Assembly: GCA_017465885.1 (NCBI GenBank) | Contig: JAFTVG010000033.1 | Span: forward strand, 1 to 54,124 | From: Clostridia bacterium | GTDB taxonomy: Bacteria > Bacillota > Clostridia > Oscillospirales > CAG-272 | DNA length: 54,124 nt | Direction of reading: 5' to 3' | Shown here: one piece after another, positions 6,502 through 15,056 of the stretch | Position numbering within the stretch: position 1 is the first letter of the stretch | Layout: each line of letters begins with the position of its first letter | The notes under the pieces: generated by a model | Database searches by the model: none | Told to the model about the DNA's origin: nothing | The model's input: only the letters and a program-made list of their open reading frames with translations | Made by a program: the position numbers and the translations under genes

Positions 6502-6983
6502 AAAGGGTGCTTGTGGTAGGCTGTCCCGGCAGCGGCAAGAGCGTTTTTTCAAGAGCACTTGCAGAAAAAACAGGACTTCCGCTCTGCCATCTGGATCTGC
6601 TGAAGTGGAATGCGGACAAAACCACGGTGGATCGCGCTCTCTTTTTAAACAGACTTGAGCGAGTTCTTGCGGGGGAAGAGTGGATCATCGACGGCAATTA
6701 CGCTTCCACTATGGCGCGGCGGATGGATCGCTGTGACACCGTCATTTTTTTAGACTTTCCCACCGAGCTTTGCCTTGAGGGCATCAGAGCCCGAAGAGGC
6801 AAGCCCCGCCCCGATATGCCGTGGGTGGAAACGGAGGAGGACGAAGAATTTACCGCCTTCGTTTTGCAGTATACTACCGTCAGCCGCCCGCAGGTTTTGG
6901 AACTGATCGCAAGTCATCCCGACAAGAATTGCATTGTTTTTGAAAGCAGGGAAGAAACTGACGCATATTTGAAGTCTTTATAA
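6498..6983 (+). CDS. Small P-loop kinase (FlaR/adenylate kinase-like)
   Basis: This 161-residue protein has a Walker A motif GCPGSGKS (about 8-15), then CHLDLLKWN, a DGNYASTMARRMDRCDTVIFLDFP segment (substrate/Walker B region) and an arginine-rich lid-like part RARRGKPRP. This is the layout of the small kinase-like proteins often called DNA topology modulation protein FlaR; the real phosphate acceptor is unknown. The start is TTG at 6498, chosen because GGAGAGGAGG (6481-6490) precedes it and the conserved MKRVLVVG begins there. It overlaps the HAD gene (TTGA). A strong terminator follows at 6986. Confidence 0.85.
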   Translation: MKRVLVVGCPGSGKSVFSRALAEKTGLPLCHLDLLKWNADKTTVDRALFLNRLERVLAGEEWIIDGNYASTMARRMDRCDTVIFLDFPTELCLEGIRARRGKPRPDMPWVETEEDEEFTAFVLQYTTVSRPQVLELIASHPDKNCIVFESREETDAYLKSL

Positions 6984-6985
6984 AA

Positions 6986-7024
6986 CAGATCGCCTCAAGC
7001 GTGCGCTTGAGGCGATCTGCTTTT
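6986..7024. terminator. Bidirectional intrinsic terminator
   Basis: Perfect 15-bp stem CAGATCGCCTCAAGC (6986-7000) and GCTTGAGGCGATCTG (7005-7019) with a GTGC loop. T-rich tails occur on both strands, so it serves the plus operon ending at 6983 and the minus gene ending at 7034. Confidence 0.92.
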
Positions 7025-7033
7025 ATGAAATGC

Positions 7034-10000
7034 TTATCCTTCGGTAGGATCGTTGATGAATCCCGCAACCGTCCAGTCTGCGTGGTCGTTGGTGTTGCCG
7101 CCGTAGGTGCCCTCGTATGCATACAGGGTGATCTCCTTGGCGCCCTCGGGAATATCCACGTCAAAGACGTAGTGCTGACCGATCTTGATCAGCGAGGAGT
7201 GATCGACTTCTTTGCCGTCGATATAGACGAAGAACATCATGGTGTTGCTGCCGCTCATTTCCAGATCGCATCCCGCAACGGCAAGGAACTTCTTCGCACC
7301 CTGAGGAATGCCCATCTTGATGGTGGAATTTGCGTGGGTACCGATGCCGTGGGAGAAGTACTTTCCTGCCAGCTTCAGGGTATTGCCGCCAACAGACTTG
7401 TTCTTGTGGATGGTGCCCCAGCCGATGGATGCCTCGGTCCACTCAAGGTCGGTGGCAAAGGTATCAACCGTTTCCTCGGACCAGTAAATGAACTGCTTTT
7501 CCACGGTGGCGTGGCAGACGCCGTCTTGTACCAGATATGCCTTTAAGGTCAGATAGTAGTCGTCTGCCTCGGGAACCTTGAATTCGGACAGAGCCACAGC
7601 GTCCTTCAGCGTAGAGCTCTTGCCTGCCGAAACCAGCACCTGAGGCTTATCGTAGGGCGAAGCAGTGAAGTTCACGCCCACCTTTTCGCCTGCGGTGATC
7701 ACGCGGCAGGTGTCGGTGGAGAAGGTGATCAGGGGAGAAGTGTGGAAGTTGTCCATACTGCCTAAGTTATAGACCTTGGTGTAGCCGAGCTTCAACAGAG
7801 CATCCACAGCCTGCGCCGAGCGCTTTGCCGCGGAGCAGTAGACCACGATGGTCTTGTTCTTGTCGGTAAAGGTCTTTTCGGCTTCCAGAGCCACCTTGGA
7901 GTAGTCCATATTCACAGCGCCCTCCAAATGTGCCCTTTCAAATTCCCCGGGTGTACGGACGTCCAAAAGGATGGCGCCCTCGGCGATCATCCGCTTTGCG
8001 GTCATTGGACCGACGTTGTAGCCCGAGACAGAGGTGGTGTCAAGAGCCGCGGTGGTATAGCTTGCAAGGGGAAGATTGTTCTCGTCCCACAGATAGGTAT
8101 AAAGGGTGCCGATGAAGTCTCCGGGCAGATCCAGCGCAACGGTTTTGGAAACTGCCTTGTCGCTCTTATCGATCTTTTCGGTATGGATGCTCTGAAGTGC
8201 GCCTTTGTTGTCCTTCACCGCAAAATGAAGGAGCGCGTCCTGCTTGGGCGAGGTTACCTTCACGCTTGCCTCGGTCTTGCCCGTTTCTCTGTTGGCAAAC
8301 AGATCGGGGGAGGTGAGGGTGTTTTCGCTGATATCGATGTTCAGAGCCACGCCTTCCACGTTTACGCTGTCGCTGTAGCCGAGGGACTTGGAAACCGACC
8401 AACGCAGATAGGCGGTGGTGGGCACGTCACTCTTGTAGGTCATGGTCACCAGCTTGTCAACCTTTTTGTCAGAGCCGCCGGGGATGACCTTGGAATCAAT
8501 GATCTTGCCGCCCACGATCAGCTCAACGGTCATTTCTGCGGAGAAGCTGCCCACGGTGGCAATGAGGGTACGTTCGTTCTGGTCGCAGGGGGTAGAAAGA
8601 AGGATGGCGGCACCGGTGCCCTTGACGCCTGCACCCCAGGTGGAGTTGCCCGATCTGTTGTTGCCCTTGGCGTTGGTCCAGGTGTATCTTGCGGCGGCGT
8701 TGCCGTAGGTCACGTAGCTGCCGTCGTAGCGCACGGTGATCTCCTCCGCGCCGTTTCTCATTCTGGTGGTTTCGTTACCGAAATGCGCCCAATCGTATTT
8801 GCCCAAAGTGGAGAGATTGATGGAGGCGGGCTTGTTTTTGATGGTCATTTCCGCCTTTACAACAGAACCATCGTCGATCAGAATGTCCTTGTCGCCCTCG
8901 GTGGCAACGGGCGTGCCCTCAGCGGTGAGTACCACCGTGCCGTGGGCGGGAATGGTGACGGTGAAGCGGTCGTCGGTTGCCAGATCGGCGTGTGCCCACA
9001 GATCTCTGACCACGGTCACGCCGTCAAGTCCCAGCTCCTTAAAGGAGATGGTCACCGTCTGCTCGGAGCTTTCTCTGTTGAGCAGGGCAATTGCCTTTTT
9101 GCCCGAGTTCTTTGCGCCCAGATCCTTGGTCCACGCCTCCACCTGACCGTAGTTCTTTGCCACGGTCGCCTGAATGCAGGCGGGATCCTGATTGAGTGCG
9201 ATCAGCTCGGCGTTGGAGACGATGGAAAGGGTCTCCTCGGAAATGCTGTTCAAGTCCATGCCCAGCATCAGGGGGGTGGACATCATGCACCACATTGCAA
9301 AGTGGGATTTGTCCTCCTCGTAGGACATACCGTTACCCACCTGCATCATATCAAGGTCGTTGACGTGACCGGGGGTGTTGTATTTTGCAAGAGATTTGAT
9401 GTTGTCAAGCTGCTCTAAAACGGCACCGAAGTTGTTGAAGATGTCTCCGCCCGTTCTCCAGGAGTCTGCGATATCCACCGCCCACTCGCCGGGGAAGGAC
9501 CAGCAGCAGATGTTGTAGATCTTGTCCTTGCCGATCTCCTTTTCGATGGCGGCGATCTCCTTGCCGATCATGGTGTAGCGCTGCTGCTTGTCAAGACCCT
9601 TGTCTCTGCCGCCGCACCAGTCCACCTTGATGAAGTCGTATTCCCAGTCGATAAAGTATCTGCGCAGATCCTGCTCTTCGTGACCGAGCAGTCCCACGTC
9701 GTCGTTGTTGACCTCGTTGTCCGAAGCCCAGCCGCAAGTGGATGCGCCCGCATCGGTGTAAATGCCCGCTTTCAGACCCATGGCGTGGATCTTTTCGGCA
9801 AGATCCTTCATACCGGAGGGGAAGCGCTTTTGGTTGATGTTCACGTAGCCGTCCTCGCCTCTGCCGTTCTGCCAGCCGTCGTCTACGTTGACAAACTCAT
9901 AGCCCAGATCCTTTAATCCCAGCTCTACCAGCTTTTCAGCCTGAGAGAGGATGATCTCCTCGCTGATGTCGGTACGGTAGGCGTTCCAGGATGCCCAGCC

Positions 10001-10135
10001 CATAATGGGCGTTTTTCTCGATTCCACCTCTTCTGCGTCGGAGGGCAGAGAAAGGGGGATGAGGGGCAGAAGGGTGAAGAGCACGAGAAGTGCGGAAAAA
10101 AGGCGCAGAATATGCTTTTTTACAGAATTATTCAT
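7034..10135 (-). CDS. Secreted GH27 alpha-galactosidase fused to rhodanese and NPCBM domains
   Basis: A 1033-residue secreted protein, signal peptide about 1-34. Residues about 42-330 form a GH27 TIM barrel (PIMGWASWNAY, YEFVNVDDGW). The likely nucleophile is D172 in IKVDWCGG, and the likely acid/base is D231 in R227-TGG-D231-I, by the R-x-x-x-D pattern of GH27 enzymes. A GH27-type C-terminal beta domain follows (about 331-407), then an unassigned beta-rich region (about 415-690). Residues about 707-798 are a rhodanese domain: LLDVRTPGEFERAHLEGAVN, then VVYCSAAKRSAQA with cysteine C767. Residues about 888-1027 resemble an NPCBM domain (FSHGIGTHANSTI). NPCBM modules bind carbohydrate and are common on alpha-galactosidases; a rhodanese in such an enzyme is very unusual. 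The start ATG follows AAAGGAG, 15 nt after the lipoprotein gene. Confidence 0.93.
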   Translation of the reverse strand: MNNSVKKHILRLFSALLVLFTLLPLIPLSLPSDAEEVESRKTPIMGWASWNAYRTDISEEIILSQAEKLVELGLKDLGYEFVNVDDGWQNGRGEDGYVNINQKRFPSGMKDLAEKIHAMGLKAGIYTDAGASTCGWASDNEVNNDDVGLLGHEEQDLRRYFIDWEYDFIKVDWCGGRDKGLDKQQRYTMIGKEIAAIEKEIGKDKIYNICCWSFPGEWAVDIADSWRTGGDIFNNFGAVLEQLDNIKSLAKYNTPGHVNDLDMMQVGNGMSYEEDKSHFAMWCMMSTPLMLGMDLNSISEETLSIVSNAELIALNQDPACIQATVAKNYGQVEAWTKDLGAKNSGKKAIALLNRESSEQTVTISFKELGLDGVTVVRDLWAHADLATDDRFTVTIPAHGTVVLTAEGTPVATEGDKDILIDDGSVVKAEMTIKNKPASINLSTLGKYDWAHFGNETTRMRNGAEEITVRYDGSYVTYGNAAARYTWTNAKGNNRSGNSTWGAGVKGTGAAILLSTPCDQNERTLIATVGSFSAEMTVELIVGGKIIDSKVIPGGSDKKVDKLVTMTYKSDVPTTAYLRWSVSKSLGYSDSVNVEGVALNIDISENTLTSPDLFANRETGKTEASVKVTSPKQDALLHFAVKDNKGALQSIHTEKIDKSDKAVSKTVALDLPGDFIGTLYTYLWDENNLPLASYTTAALDTTSVSGYNVGPMTAKRMIAEGAILLDVRTPGEFERAHLEGAVNMDYSKVALEAEKTFTDKNKTIVVYCSAAKRSAQAVDALLKLGYTKVYNLGSMDNFHTSPLITFSTDTCRVITAGEKVGVNFTASPYDKPQVLVSAGKSSTLKDAVALSEFKVPEADDYYLTLKAYLVQDGVCHATVEKQFIYWSEETVDTFATDLEWTEASIGWGTIHKNKSVGGNTLKLAGKYFSHGIGTHANSTIKMGIPQGAKKFLAVAGCDLEMSGSNTMMFFVYIDGKEVDHSSLIKIGQHYVFDVDIPEGAKEITLYAYEGTYGGNTNDHADWTVAGFINDPTEG

Positions 10136-10150
10136 CGTGTTGCTCCTTTC

Positions 10151-10597
10151 TTATCCGTTGATCTTTGCGGAATAACTGCCGTCCTTGGTGCTTAACAGAA
10201 GGTAGCAGACGGCGTTTTCGTCCTTTAACTGCATGCTGACCGTGCCTTTTCCCTCGCTGTCGAGCTGTACCTGCGCGATGTCGATGAGATGATCGGGGCT
10301 TTCGTGCCAGTCGTTCTTGTGTTCAAGACCGTCTAAGATCAGCAAGGAGACCTGACGGTCTGCCCCGTCCTTTAAGGTCACCGTCACGGTCAGTGCGGTC
10401 TTGTCCTTCTTATAGGAGAGCACGCCCTCTGCGGGGGTGGGAGGAAGCTCCGAGCAGTGGTCGAAGCTTTCGGTTGCCGAGCTTTGGGGCGCGGGACTGT
10501 CGGGTGAGGGGGTGTCGGTGGTCTTTTTCCTGGTGCATCCCGCAAAAAGGGGAAGAGCCAGAAGAAGAGCCAGACACAGGACGAATACTTTTTTCAT
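10151..10597 (-). CDS. Putative lipoprotein upstream of the alpha-galactosidase
   Basis: A 148-residue protein with a lipoprotein signal peptide: MKKVFVLCLALLLALPLFAGC, with the lipobox LFAGC and the modified cysteine at residue 21. A Ser/Pro/Thr-rich linker follows (about 25-48), then a small beta-rich domain (about 58-148) with no family I recognise. It is the first gene of a two-gene unit with the GH27 enzyme (15 nt spacing), so a role near extracellular galactoside breakdown is plausible but inferred. The ATG is preceded by GGAGG and the unit has a near-consensus promoter at 10628-10656. Confidence 0.85.
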   Translation of the reverse strand: MKKVFVLCLALLLALPLFAGCTRKKTTDTPSPDSPAPQSSATESFDHCSELPPTPAEGVLSYKKDKTALTVTVTLKDGADRQVSLLILDGLEHKNDWHESPDHLIDIAQVQLDSEGKGTVSMQLKDENAVCYLLLSTKDGSYSAKING

Positions 10598-10627
10598 AGA
10601 GTCCTCCGAAAAATGTTTTGTAAAGAT

Positions 10628-10656
10628 ATTTTATCATAAAAAGCACCTTCTGTCAA
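10628..10656 (-). promoter_or_regulatory. Sigma-A promoter for lipoprotein-alpha-galactosidase operon
   Basis: Minus strand TTGACA (10656-10651), 17-nt spacer, TAAAAT (10633-10628), about 30 nt before the start codon. No operator for catabolite control was recognised. Confidence 0.85.
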
Positions 10657-10735
10657 TCGTATTTCACGGATAACCCCGCTTTTCCCCGCAGAAAAAGGGA
10701 AGAAGGGAGGAATTTTTGAAATGTAAAGAAAGTTG

Positions 10736-10764
10736 TTGAAAAAAAGGCGAAGATGTGCTATACT
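10736..10764 (+). promoter_or_regulatory. Sigma-A promoter for rimM-trmD
   Basis: TTGAAA (10736-10741), 17-nt spacer ending GATGTGC, TATACT (10759-10764); the TGTGC is a TRTGN extended -10. It is 53 nt before the rimM start. Confidence 0.85.
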
Positions 10765-10816
10765 ATATATAAGTATATGAACTGACGGAATACCGCCCAA
10801 GGGCGGGGAGGGTGCT

Positions 10817-11332
10817 ATGAAAAAGGACTATCTGGAGGCAGGCAGATTTACCTCCACCCACGGGGTGAAGGGCGATATCAAGGCAGAATGCTGGTGCGAC
10901 GATCTCGACGTTTTAAAATGCCTGAAAAAGGTGTATCTGAAGACCGGGGAGGGCTATACCCCCTTGAAGGTGACCCGCTGTGTGCCTTATAAGGATCTGG
11001 CACTGATGCATATCGAGGGGTACGAGAGCCCCGAGGCGGGGGCGCCCTTAAAAAACAGAGTGTTTTTTGCCGCAAGAGAGGATCTGCCCCTTGAGGAGGG
11101 CTCCTATTTTATCGCCGATATGATCGGTCTTGACGTTTACGATGCCGATGACGGCAGAGCTTACGGCAAGCTGCAGGACGTGACCGACAACGCCGCCTCC
11201 CAGCTTTATCTGGTGGACGTGGGGCAGGGCAAGATCGTTTATCTGCCTGCCGTTCCCGAATTCATCGTGGATATCGATCTTGAAAAGGGGATCGCCGTGC
11301 GCCCCGTGAAAGGACTTTTCGATGAGATTTGA
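10817..11332 (+). CDS. rimM: Ribosome maturation factor RimM
   Basis: A 171-residue protein needed for 16S rRNA processing and 30S head assembly. The N-terminal RimM barrel begins with EAGRFTSTHGVKGDIKAE (family signature ..GrI..thGlkGeikv), followed by a PRC-barrel (about 95-170: EEGSYFIADMIGLDVYD, and the end YLPAVPEFIVDIDLEKG). Its length is normal. ATG is preceded by GGGAGGGTG. It overlaps the trmD start by 11 nt, the usual rimM-trmD arrangement, so translation is probably coupled. Confidence 0.95.
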   Translation: MKKDYLEAGRFTSTHGVKGDIKAECWCDDLDVLKCLKKVYLKTGEGYTPLKVTRCVPYKDLALMHIEGYESPEAGAPLKNRVFFAAREDLPLEEGSYFIADMIGLDVYDADDGRAYGKLQDVTDNAASQLYLVDVGQGKIVYLPAVPEFIVDIDLEKGIAVRPVKGLFDEI

Positions 11333-11999
11333 CGTGATGACCCTTTTTCCTCAGATGATCGAGGAATATTGCGGCAAAAGTATCATCGGCAGAGCGATCG
11401 AGGCAGGCTGCTTGCAGGTGCACGCCCACGATATCAGAGAGTACAGCAAGGACAAGCACCGCAGGGTGGACGATACCCCCTACGGCGGCGGGATGGGGAT
11501 GCTGATGTCTGCCGTGCCCGTTTGCGATTGCTACGATGCAATAAGGGCAATGGAGCCCGAAAAAAAGACCAGAACGGTCTATCTTTCGCCCAAAGGGAAG
11601 CTTTTTAACCAAAAAAAAGCGGTAGAGCTGGCGGGCTACGAGCGGGTCATCCTGCTGTGCGGTCATTACGAGGGCATTGACAGCCGCGCCATTGAGGAGA
11701 TCTGCGACGAGGAGCTGTCGGTGGGAGATTACGTGCTCACGGGCGGAGAGCTGGGAGCGCTGATCGTGATCGACGCGGTGGGCAGGCTGATCGACGGCGT
11801 GCTTGCCGATCCCTCCTGCTATACCGAGGAGAGCATTGCCTCGGGTCTGCTGGAATACCCCCAATATACCCGCCCCGAGGTGTTCAGGGGCAAAAGAGTG
11901 CCCGAGGTGCTGCTGTCGGGTAACCATAAGGAAATTGAAAAATGGAGATATCGGGCGGCGCTGGAGGAAACGATGCGCAAGCGACCCGACCTGCTGTAA
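11322..11999 (+). CDS. trmD: tRNA (guanine37-N1)-methyltransferase
   Basis: A 225-residue SPOUT-class enzyme that methylates G37 next to the anticodon and prevents frameshifting. It shows MRFDVMTLFPQM, RRVDDTPYGGGMGML, the trefoil-knot SAM-binding region LLCGHYEGIDSRAI, VGDYVLTGGELGALIVIDA and the C-terminal helical domain ending EVLLSGNH. All are canonical TrmD features, and the length is slightly short but within range. The start overlaps the rimM end. No terminator is visible before the next gene (58 nt gap). Confidence 0.96.
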   Translation: MRFDVMTLFPQMIEEYCGKSIIGRAIEAGCLQVHAHDIREYSKDKHRRVDDTPYGGGMGMLMSAVPVCDCYDAIRAMEPEKKTRTVYLSPKGKLFNQKKAVELAGYERVILLCGHYEGIDSRAIEEICDEELSVGDYVLTGGELGALIVIDAVGRLIDGVLADPSCYTEESIASGLLEYPQYTRPEVFRGKRVPEVLLSGNHKEIEKWRYRAALEETMRKRPDLL

Positions 12000-12056
12000 G
12001 CGGGCGGACCCGAGCTTGTTTTAAAGATAAGAGATAGAGAGAAGGGAGGAGATCGC

Positions 12057-14087
12057 TTGAACAGAAAGAAGAGCGGAGTGAACGTTTTCAACAAATGGAA
12101 CGAACGGCTGAGAAGAGCTCTTAAAAACAGCCTTCCCGTGCGGATGATGACCCTTTTGGGCGGTCTTGAGGAGCGTGCGGACAAGGGCTTTTTCGTCACG
12201 CGGATCAAAAAGCTTAGCGAATCGTTGGGCAAGCGCTTCGATCTGCGGGGAAGGATCTCAAGACCGGCACGCATCGCCTTTTCCAGAGAAATGGAGCAAA
12301 GCGCACTGTTGCATCTGGCAGAAAGAGTGATCGGCCGATCGCTTGGTGCTCCTTTGCGGGCGTACGGCTTGTTTTTGCTCACCTTTTCCTTTTATGCGAT
12401 CCTGCTTTCCTCGGCGTCAAGCTATCTTGCTGGGCAGGGCTGGCTGAATGCCGAAACGATGGTCATGGGCGTTGTGGGATTGCTTTGTCCTCTTCCCTTG
12501 CTGTTTGCCTCCAAGGAGACCACTCTCGCCTCGGGACTTTTGCAAAGCCGCATCTGCTCCTATCTTTTGTTTGATCTGCTGGGGCTTGAAAAAGAGCCCT
12601 TTGAAAAGAAGCGGGAACAGGGAAACGGAATTCTTGCGGGATTTCTTTTGGGAATGGCGCTTGCCGCGCTGACGCCCTTTTTGTCGGTCAAAAGCCTGCT
12701 TTTGGCGGCGTTCTTGCCGGTGTTTCTGTGCATAGCCTACGTGCGTCCCGAGTCGGCTGTCCTGCTTTGTGCGATCGGTGCTCCCTTCTTATCGGGAAGC
12801 AAACTGCGCCTGATGCTGGTGGTCGCGGCGTTCTTTTTCCTCATCAAGCTTTTGCGTGGAAAGAGAAATCTGAAATTGGGCGTATACACGATCGCAATGC
12901 TGGTCTACGGCGGCTGGGTGCTCTTCTGCGGGATCGTTTGTCCGGCAGGGGTGGGCTTTGAGGAGACGGGCAATCTTTTGACCGTTCTGCTTGCATTTTT
13001 CCTGCCTGCCGTGCTCTTTTGCCGAAAGGAATGGATCTCTGCCGCCTCGGGAGCGCTCTGCCTTGGTGCGGCGATCGCGGCGCTTGGAGGGGTGTTTCTC
13101 TTCGTTGCCGATTTCGTGCCCGCTGAATACCGAGTGTTTCTGCCCTTTGTGGAAACGCTTGAAGGCTGTGCTCTTTATAAGGACGCCTCCTACGGCGTTT
13201 TTGCCGCGCTGGCATTTCCCGTGTTTGCCGTGCGCCTGCTGACCGAAACGCGCATCAGACGCAGAATGTCGTCGGTGCTGTTGCTGGCACTTTTTGCTCT
13301 GGCGGCGGTGCTTTCAAGAGATCTGGGCGTGTGGATCGTTCTCGGACTTTCGCTGGTGCTGATGCTGATCTTCACAAAAAACATTTCCATTTATCCCCTG
13401 CTTGCCGTAGTGGGCGTCGGGGCGCCGGTCTATATCTTCCTGTTGCCGGAGGGAATCAAAAATGCAGTTGCCGACTATTGCAACGGATTTTCGGCGGATT
13501 TTTCGGCAGTATCCTCATCCTTTGCGGAAAGTGCCCGCAGGTTTTTTGCGGGCATCGGCATAGGAAGCGGCGCAGAGGGCGGAAACCTGTATTCCGGACT
13601 GCTCACCGAGCAGGGAGCTGCGGGCGTTGTCCTTCTGCTGTTTGCCTTTGTCGGTGTGCTGAGCTATGCCACCTACGCCGTTTACAACACCGAAGGAGCA
13701 GACCGTGTTTCACTGACGCTGACAGGAGGCTTTTCGGTGGCATTGATCGGTGCCCTGACTCTGGGGCTTTTCACCGACCTGTTTGCAAAGGACGATCTGA
13801 CCTTCCTCGTCTTCTTCCTCGCGGGTACTCTTTGGGCGTGCGCAAAGGCGTTGTGCTGGGAGGCGGCACGGTCCGTTCGCCGCACCGAGATTGACAGAGA
13901 CTATCTCTTTGAGCCGATCATCCGTCGGGAAAAGGGGACAAATAAGAACAAAAAAGGAAGGAAGAGCAGGAATGTGCCTGCAAAGGAGCAGGCGGAGGGC
14001 TTGCAGATGACGGCAGACGACGGCACGTCCTCCATTGAAAACGGGCAAGCGATCCCGACGAGCAACGAGGGGGAGGATGAAGGCTGA
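12057..14087 (+). CDS. O-antigen ligase/Wzy-like polytopic membrane protein
   Basis: A 676-residue protein with a charged cytoplasmic N-terminal part (about 1-100), roughly a dozen hydrophobic segments from about 103 to 605, and a highly charged Lys/Glu-rich cytoplasmic tail (about 615-676). The layout, including an extracellular loop in the C-terminal half (about 460-505), fits the Wzy/O-antigen ligase-like class that polymerises or transfers surface polysaccharides; no single catalytic motif is decisive. The start is TTG at 12057, supported by GAAGGGAGGAG and the absence of a better ATG. Its stop overlaps the next ATG. With two single-pass proteins immediately downstream it probably forms a small envelope unit. 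Confidence 0.7.
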   Translation: MNRKKSGVNVFNKWNERLRRALKNSLPVRMMTLLGGLEERADKGFFVTRIKKLSESLGKRFDLRGRISRPARIAFSREMEQSALLHLAERVIGRSLGAPLRAYGLFLLTFSFYAILLSSASSYLAGQGWLNAETMVMGVVGLLCPLPLLFASKETTLASGLLQSRICSYLLFDLLGLEKEPFEKKREQGNGILAGFLLGMALAALTPFLSVKSLLLAAFLPVFLCIAYVRPESAVLLCAIGAPFLSGSKLRLMLVVAAFFFLIKLLRGKRNLKLGVYTIAMLVYGGWVLFCGIVCPAGVGFEETGNLLTVLLAFFLPAVLFCRKEWISAASGALCLGAAIAALGGVFLFVADFVPAEYRVFLPFVETLEGCALYKDASYGVFAALAFPVFAVRLLTETRIRRRMSSVLLLALFALAAVLSRDLGVWIVLGLSLVLMLIFTKNISIYPLLAVVGVGAPVYIFLLPEGIKNAVADYCNGFSADFSAVSSSFAESARRFFAGIGIGSGAEGGNLYSGLLTEQGAAGVVLLLFAFVGVLSYATYAVYNTEGADRVSLTLTGGFSVALIGALTLGLFTDLFAKDDLTFLVFFLAGTLWACAKALCWEAARSVRRTEIDRDYLFEPIIRREKGTNKNKKGRKSRNVPAKEQAEGLQMTADDGTSSIENGQAIPTSNEGEDEG

Positions 14088-14533
14088 TGGATAAGCAACT
14101 GAAAATCGAAAAGAAAAAATTCCGCTTCACCTTTATCGACCTGCTGCTCATCGCTTTGGCAATATTGGTGCTCATCGGCTCCTTGGGTGTTTATACCTCC
14201 CAAAGGGCAGAGCACAGAGAGCTGATCCTCACCCTGCGCATCAGCGCCCACGACCTTTTGCAGGCGCAGGCGGGACAAAGCCTGCCGCAGGCATCGGATG
14301 AGGTGACCTCGGCACAGAGTGACGTGCACTACGGTGTGCTTGAGGAGGATTACAAGGCGGGAAGCCGATTTGTGACCCTGCGGGTCAACGCCAAAAGCTT
14401 GGGAAGTGACTATACTGTGGCGGGGATACGGCTGTATATCGGACAACGGCTGGATATACGGTGCGGAGATCTGCTTTGCTACGGCGCGGTGTTAGAGAAT
14501 ATAACGGAGGTGAAGAAGGTTGAGCGAGAATAA
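14087..14533 (+). CDS. DUF4330-like single-pass membrane protein 1
   Basis: A 148-residue protein with a lysine-rich N terminus (KIEKKKFRFTFIDLLLIALA), one membrane segment (about 18-37) and an extracytoplasmic beta-rich domain (about 45-145). The KKFRF-x-FIDLLL pattern before the membrane segment recalls the DUF4330 family, which has no known biochemical role. It starts on the last base of the O-antigen ligase-like gene and overlaps the following gene by 14 nt, so the three are very likely cotranslated and may form a complex. Confidence 0.7.
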   Translation: MDKQLKIEKKKFRFTFIDLLLIALAILVLIGSLGVYTSQRAEHRELILTLRISAHDLLQAQAGQSLPQASDEVTSAQSDVHYGVLEEDYKAGSRFVTLRVNAKSLGSDYTVAGIRLYIGQRLDIRCGDLLCYGAVLENITEVKKVERE

Positions 14534-15017
14534 GAAAAAGGGCTTTTCGGCGCTGGATGCCTGGATCATCATCGGTGCGGTGCTTTTGGTGCTGGGGATG
14601 ATCGGACAAAGCGTTGCCGTTGAGTTTATAGACCGTAAAAACAGCAGCGAGGAGTTTGAGCTGTCCTTTCTCGTGAGAAGCTACGGAAGTGCCGACGCAC
14701 AGATCTTGCTGCAGGCACAGAGTGATGCAGGGGAGGATGGACTTTCCTGCTCTTACCGTGACCAAGAGGTGTGTCGGGTGAAAAACCTCCATCTTGAGCC
14801 CCAAAACGAAGCAGAGAGCGGCGTTGAAGGGGGGGCACCCTATTGCACGATCACCGGGATCCTTTCGGCAAAGGGCTATACCGAGGGCGAAAAATATTAT
14901 CTCTACGGCTATGGAGAGATCGCAGAGGACGACGTGTTGGTGCTTTCGGTGGCGGACAGAGCGCTGTCGATGGAGATCACCAAGGTAAATGTTAAAAAAA
15001 TTCAAAATAATACTTGA
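14520..15017 (+). CDS. DUF4330-like single-pass membrane protein 2
   Basis: A 165-residue protein resembling the preceding one in layout: short charged N terminus (SENKKKGFSALDAWIII), one membrane segment (about 13-33) and an extracytoplasmic beta domain (about 45-165). The start is TTG at 14520, inside the end of the previous gene, preceded by GGAGGTGAAGAAGG. The pair may be old duplicates. The function is unknown; the overlap with the upstream gene suggests that stoichiometric production matters. Confidence 0.7.
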   Translation: MSENKKKGFSALDAWIIIGAVLLVLGMIGQSVAVEFIDRKNSSEEFELSFLVRSYGSADAQILLQAQSDAGEDGLSCSYRDQEVCRVKNLHLEPQNEAESGVEGGAPYCTITGILSAKGYTEGEKYYLYGYGEIAEDDVLVLSVADRALSMEITKVNVKKIQNNT

Positions 15018-15042
15018 TTTTTTGTAAAATATCTGTTATAAT
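15014..15042 (+). promoter_or_regulatory. Sigma-A promoter for ptsH
   Basis: TTGATT (15014-15019), 17-nt spacer, TATAAT (15037-15042). It overlaps the end of the preceding gene and gives a leader of roughly 65 nt before the ptsH ATG. Confidence 0.8.
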
Positions 15043-15056
15043 CCTTTTATGATACT

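Noticed and set aside
7928..9418. 496-codon open frame on the plus strand
   Set aside because: Fully antisense to the GH27 enzyme, Gly/Val/His-rich as expected from the reverse strand of GC-rich codons, with no domain or initiation signal.
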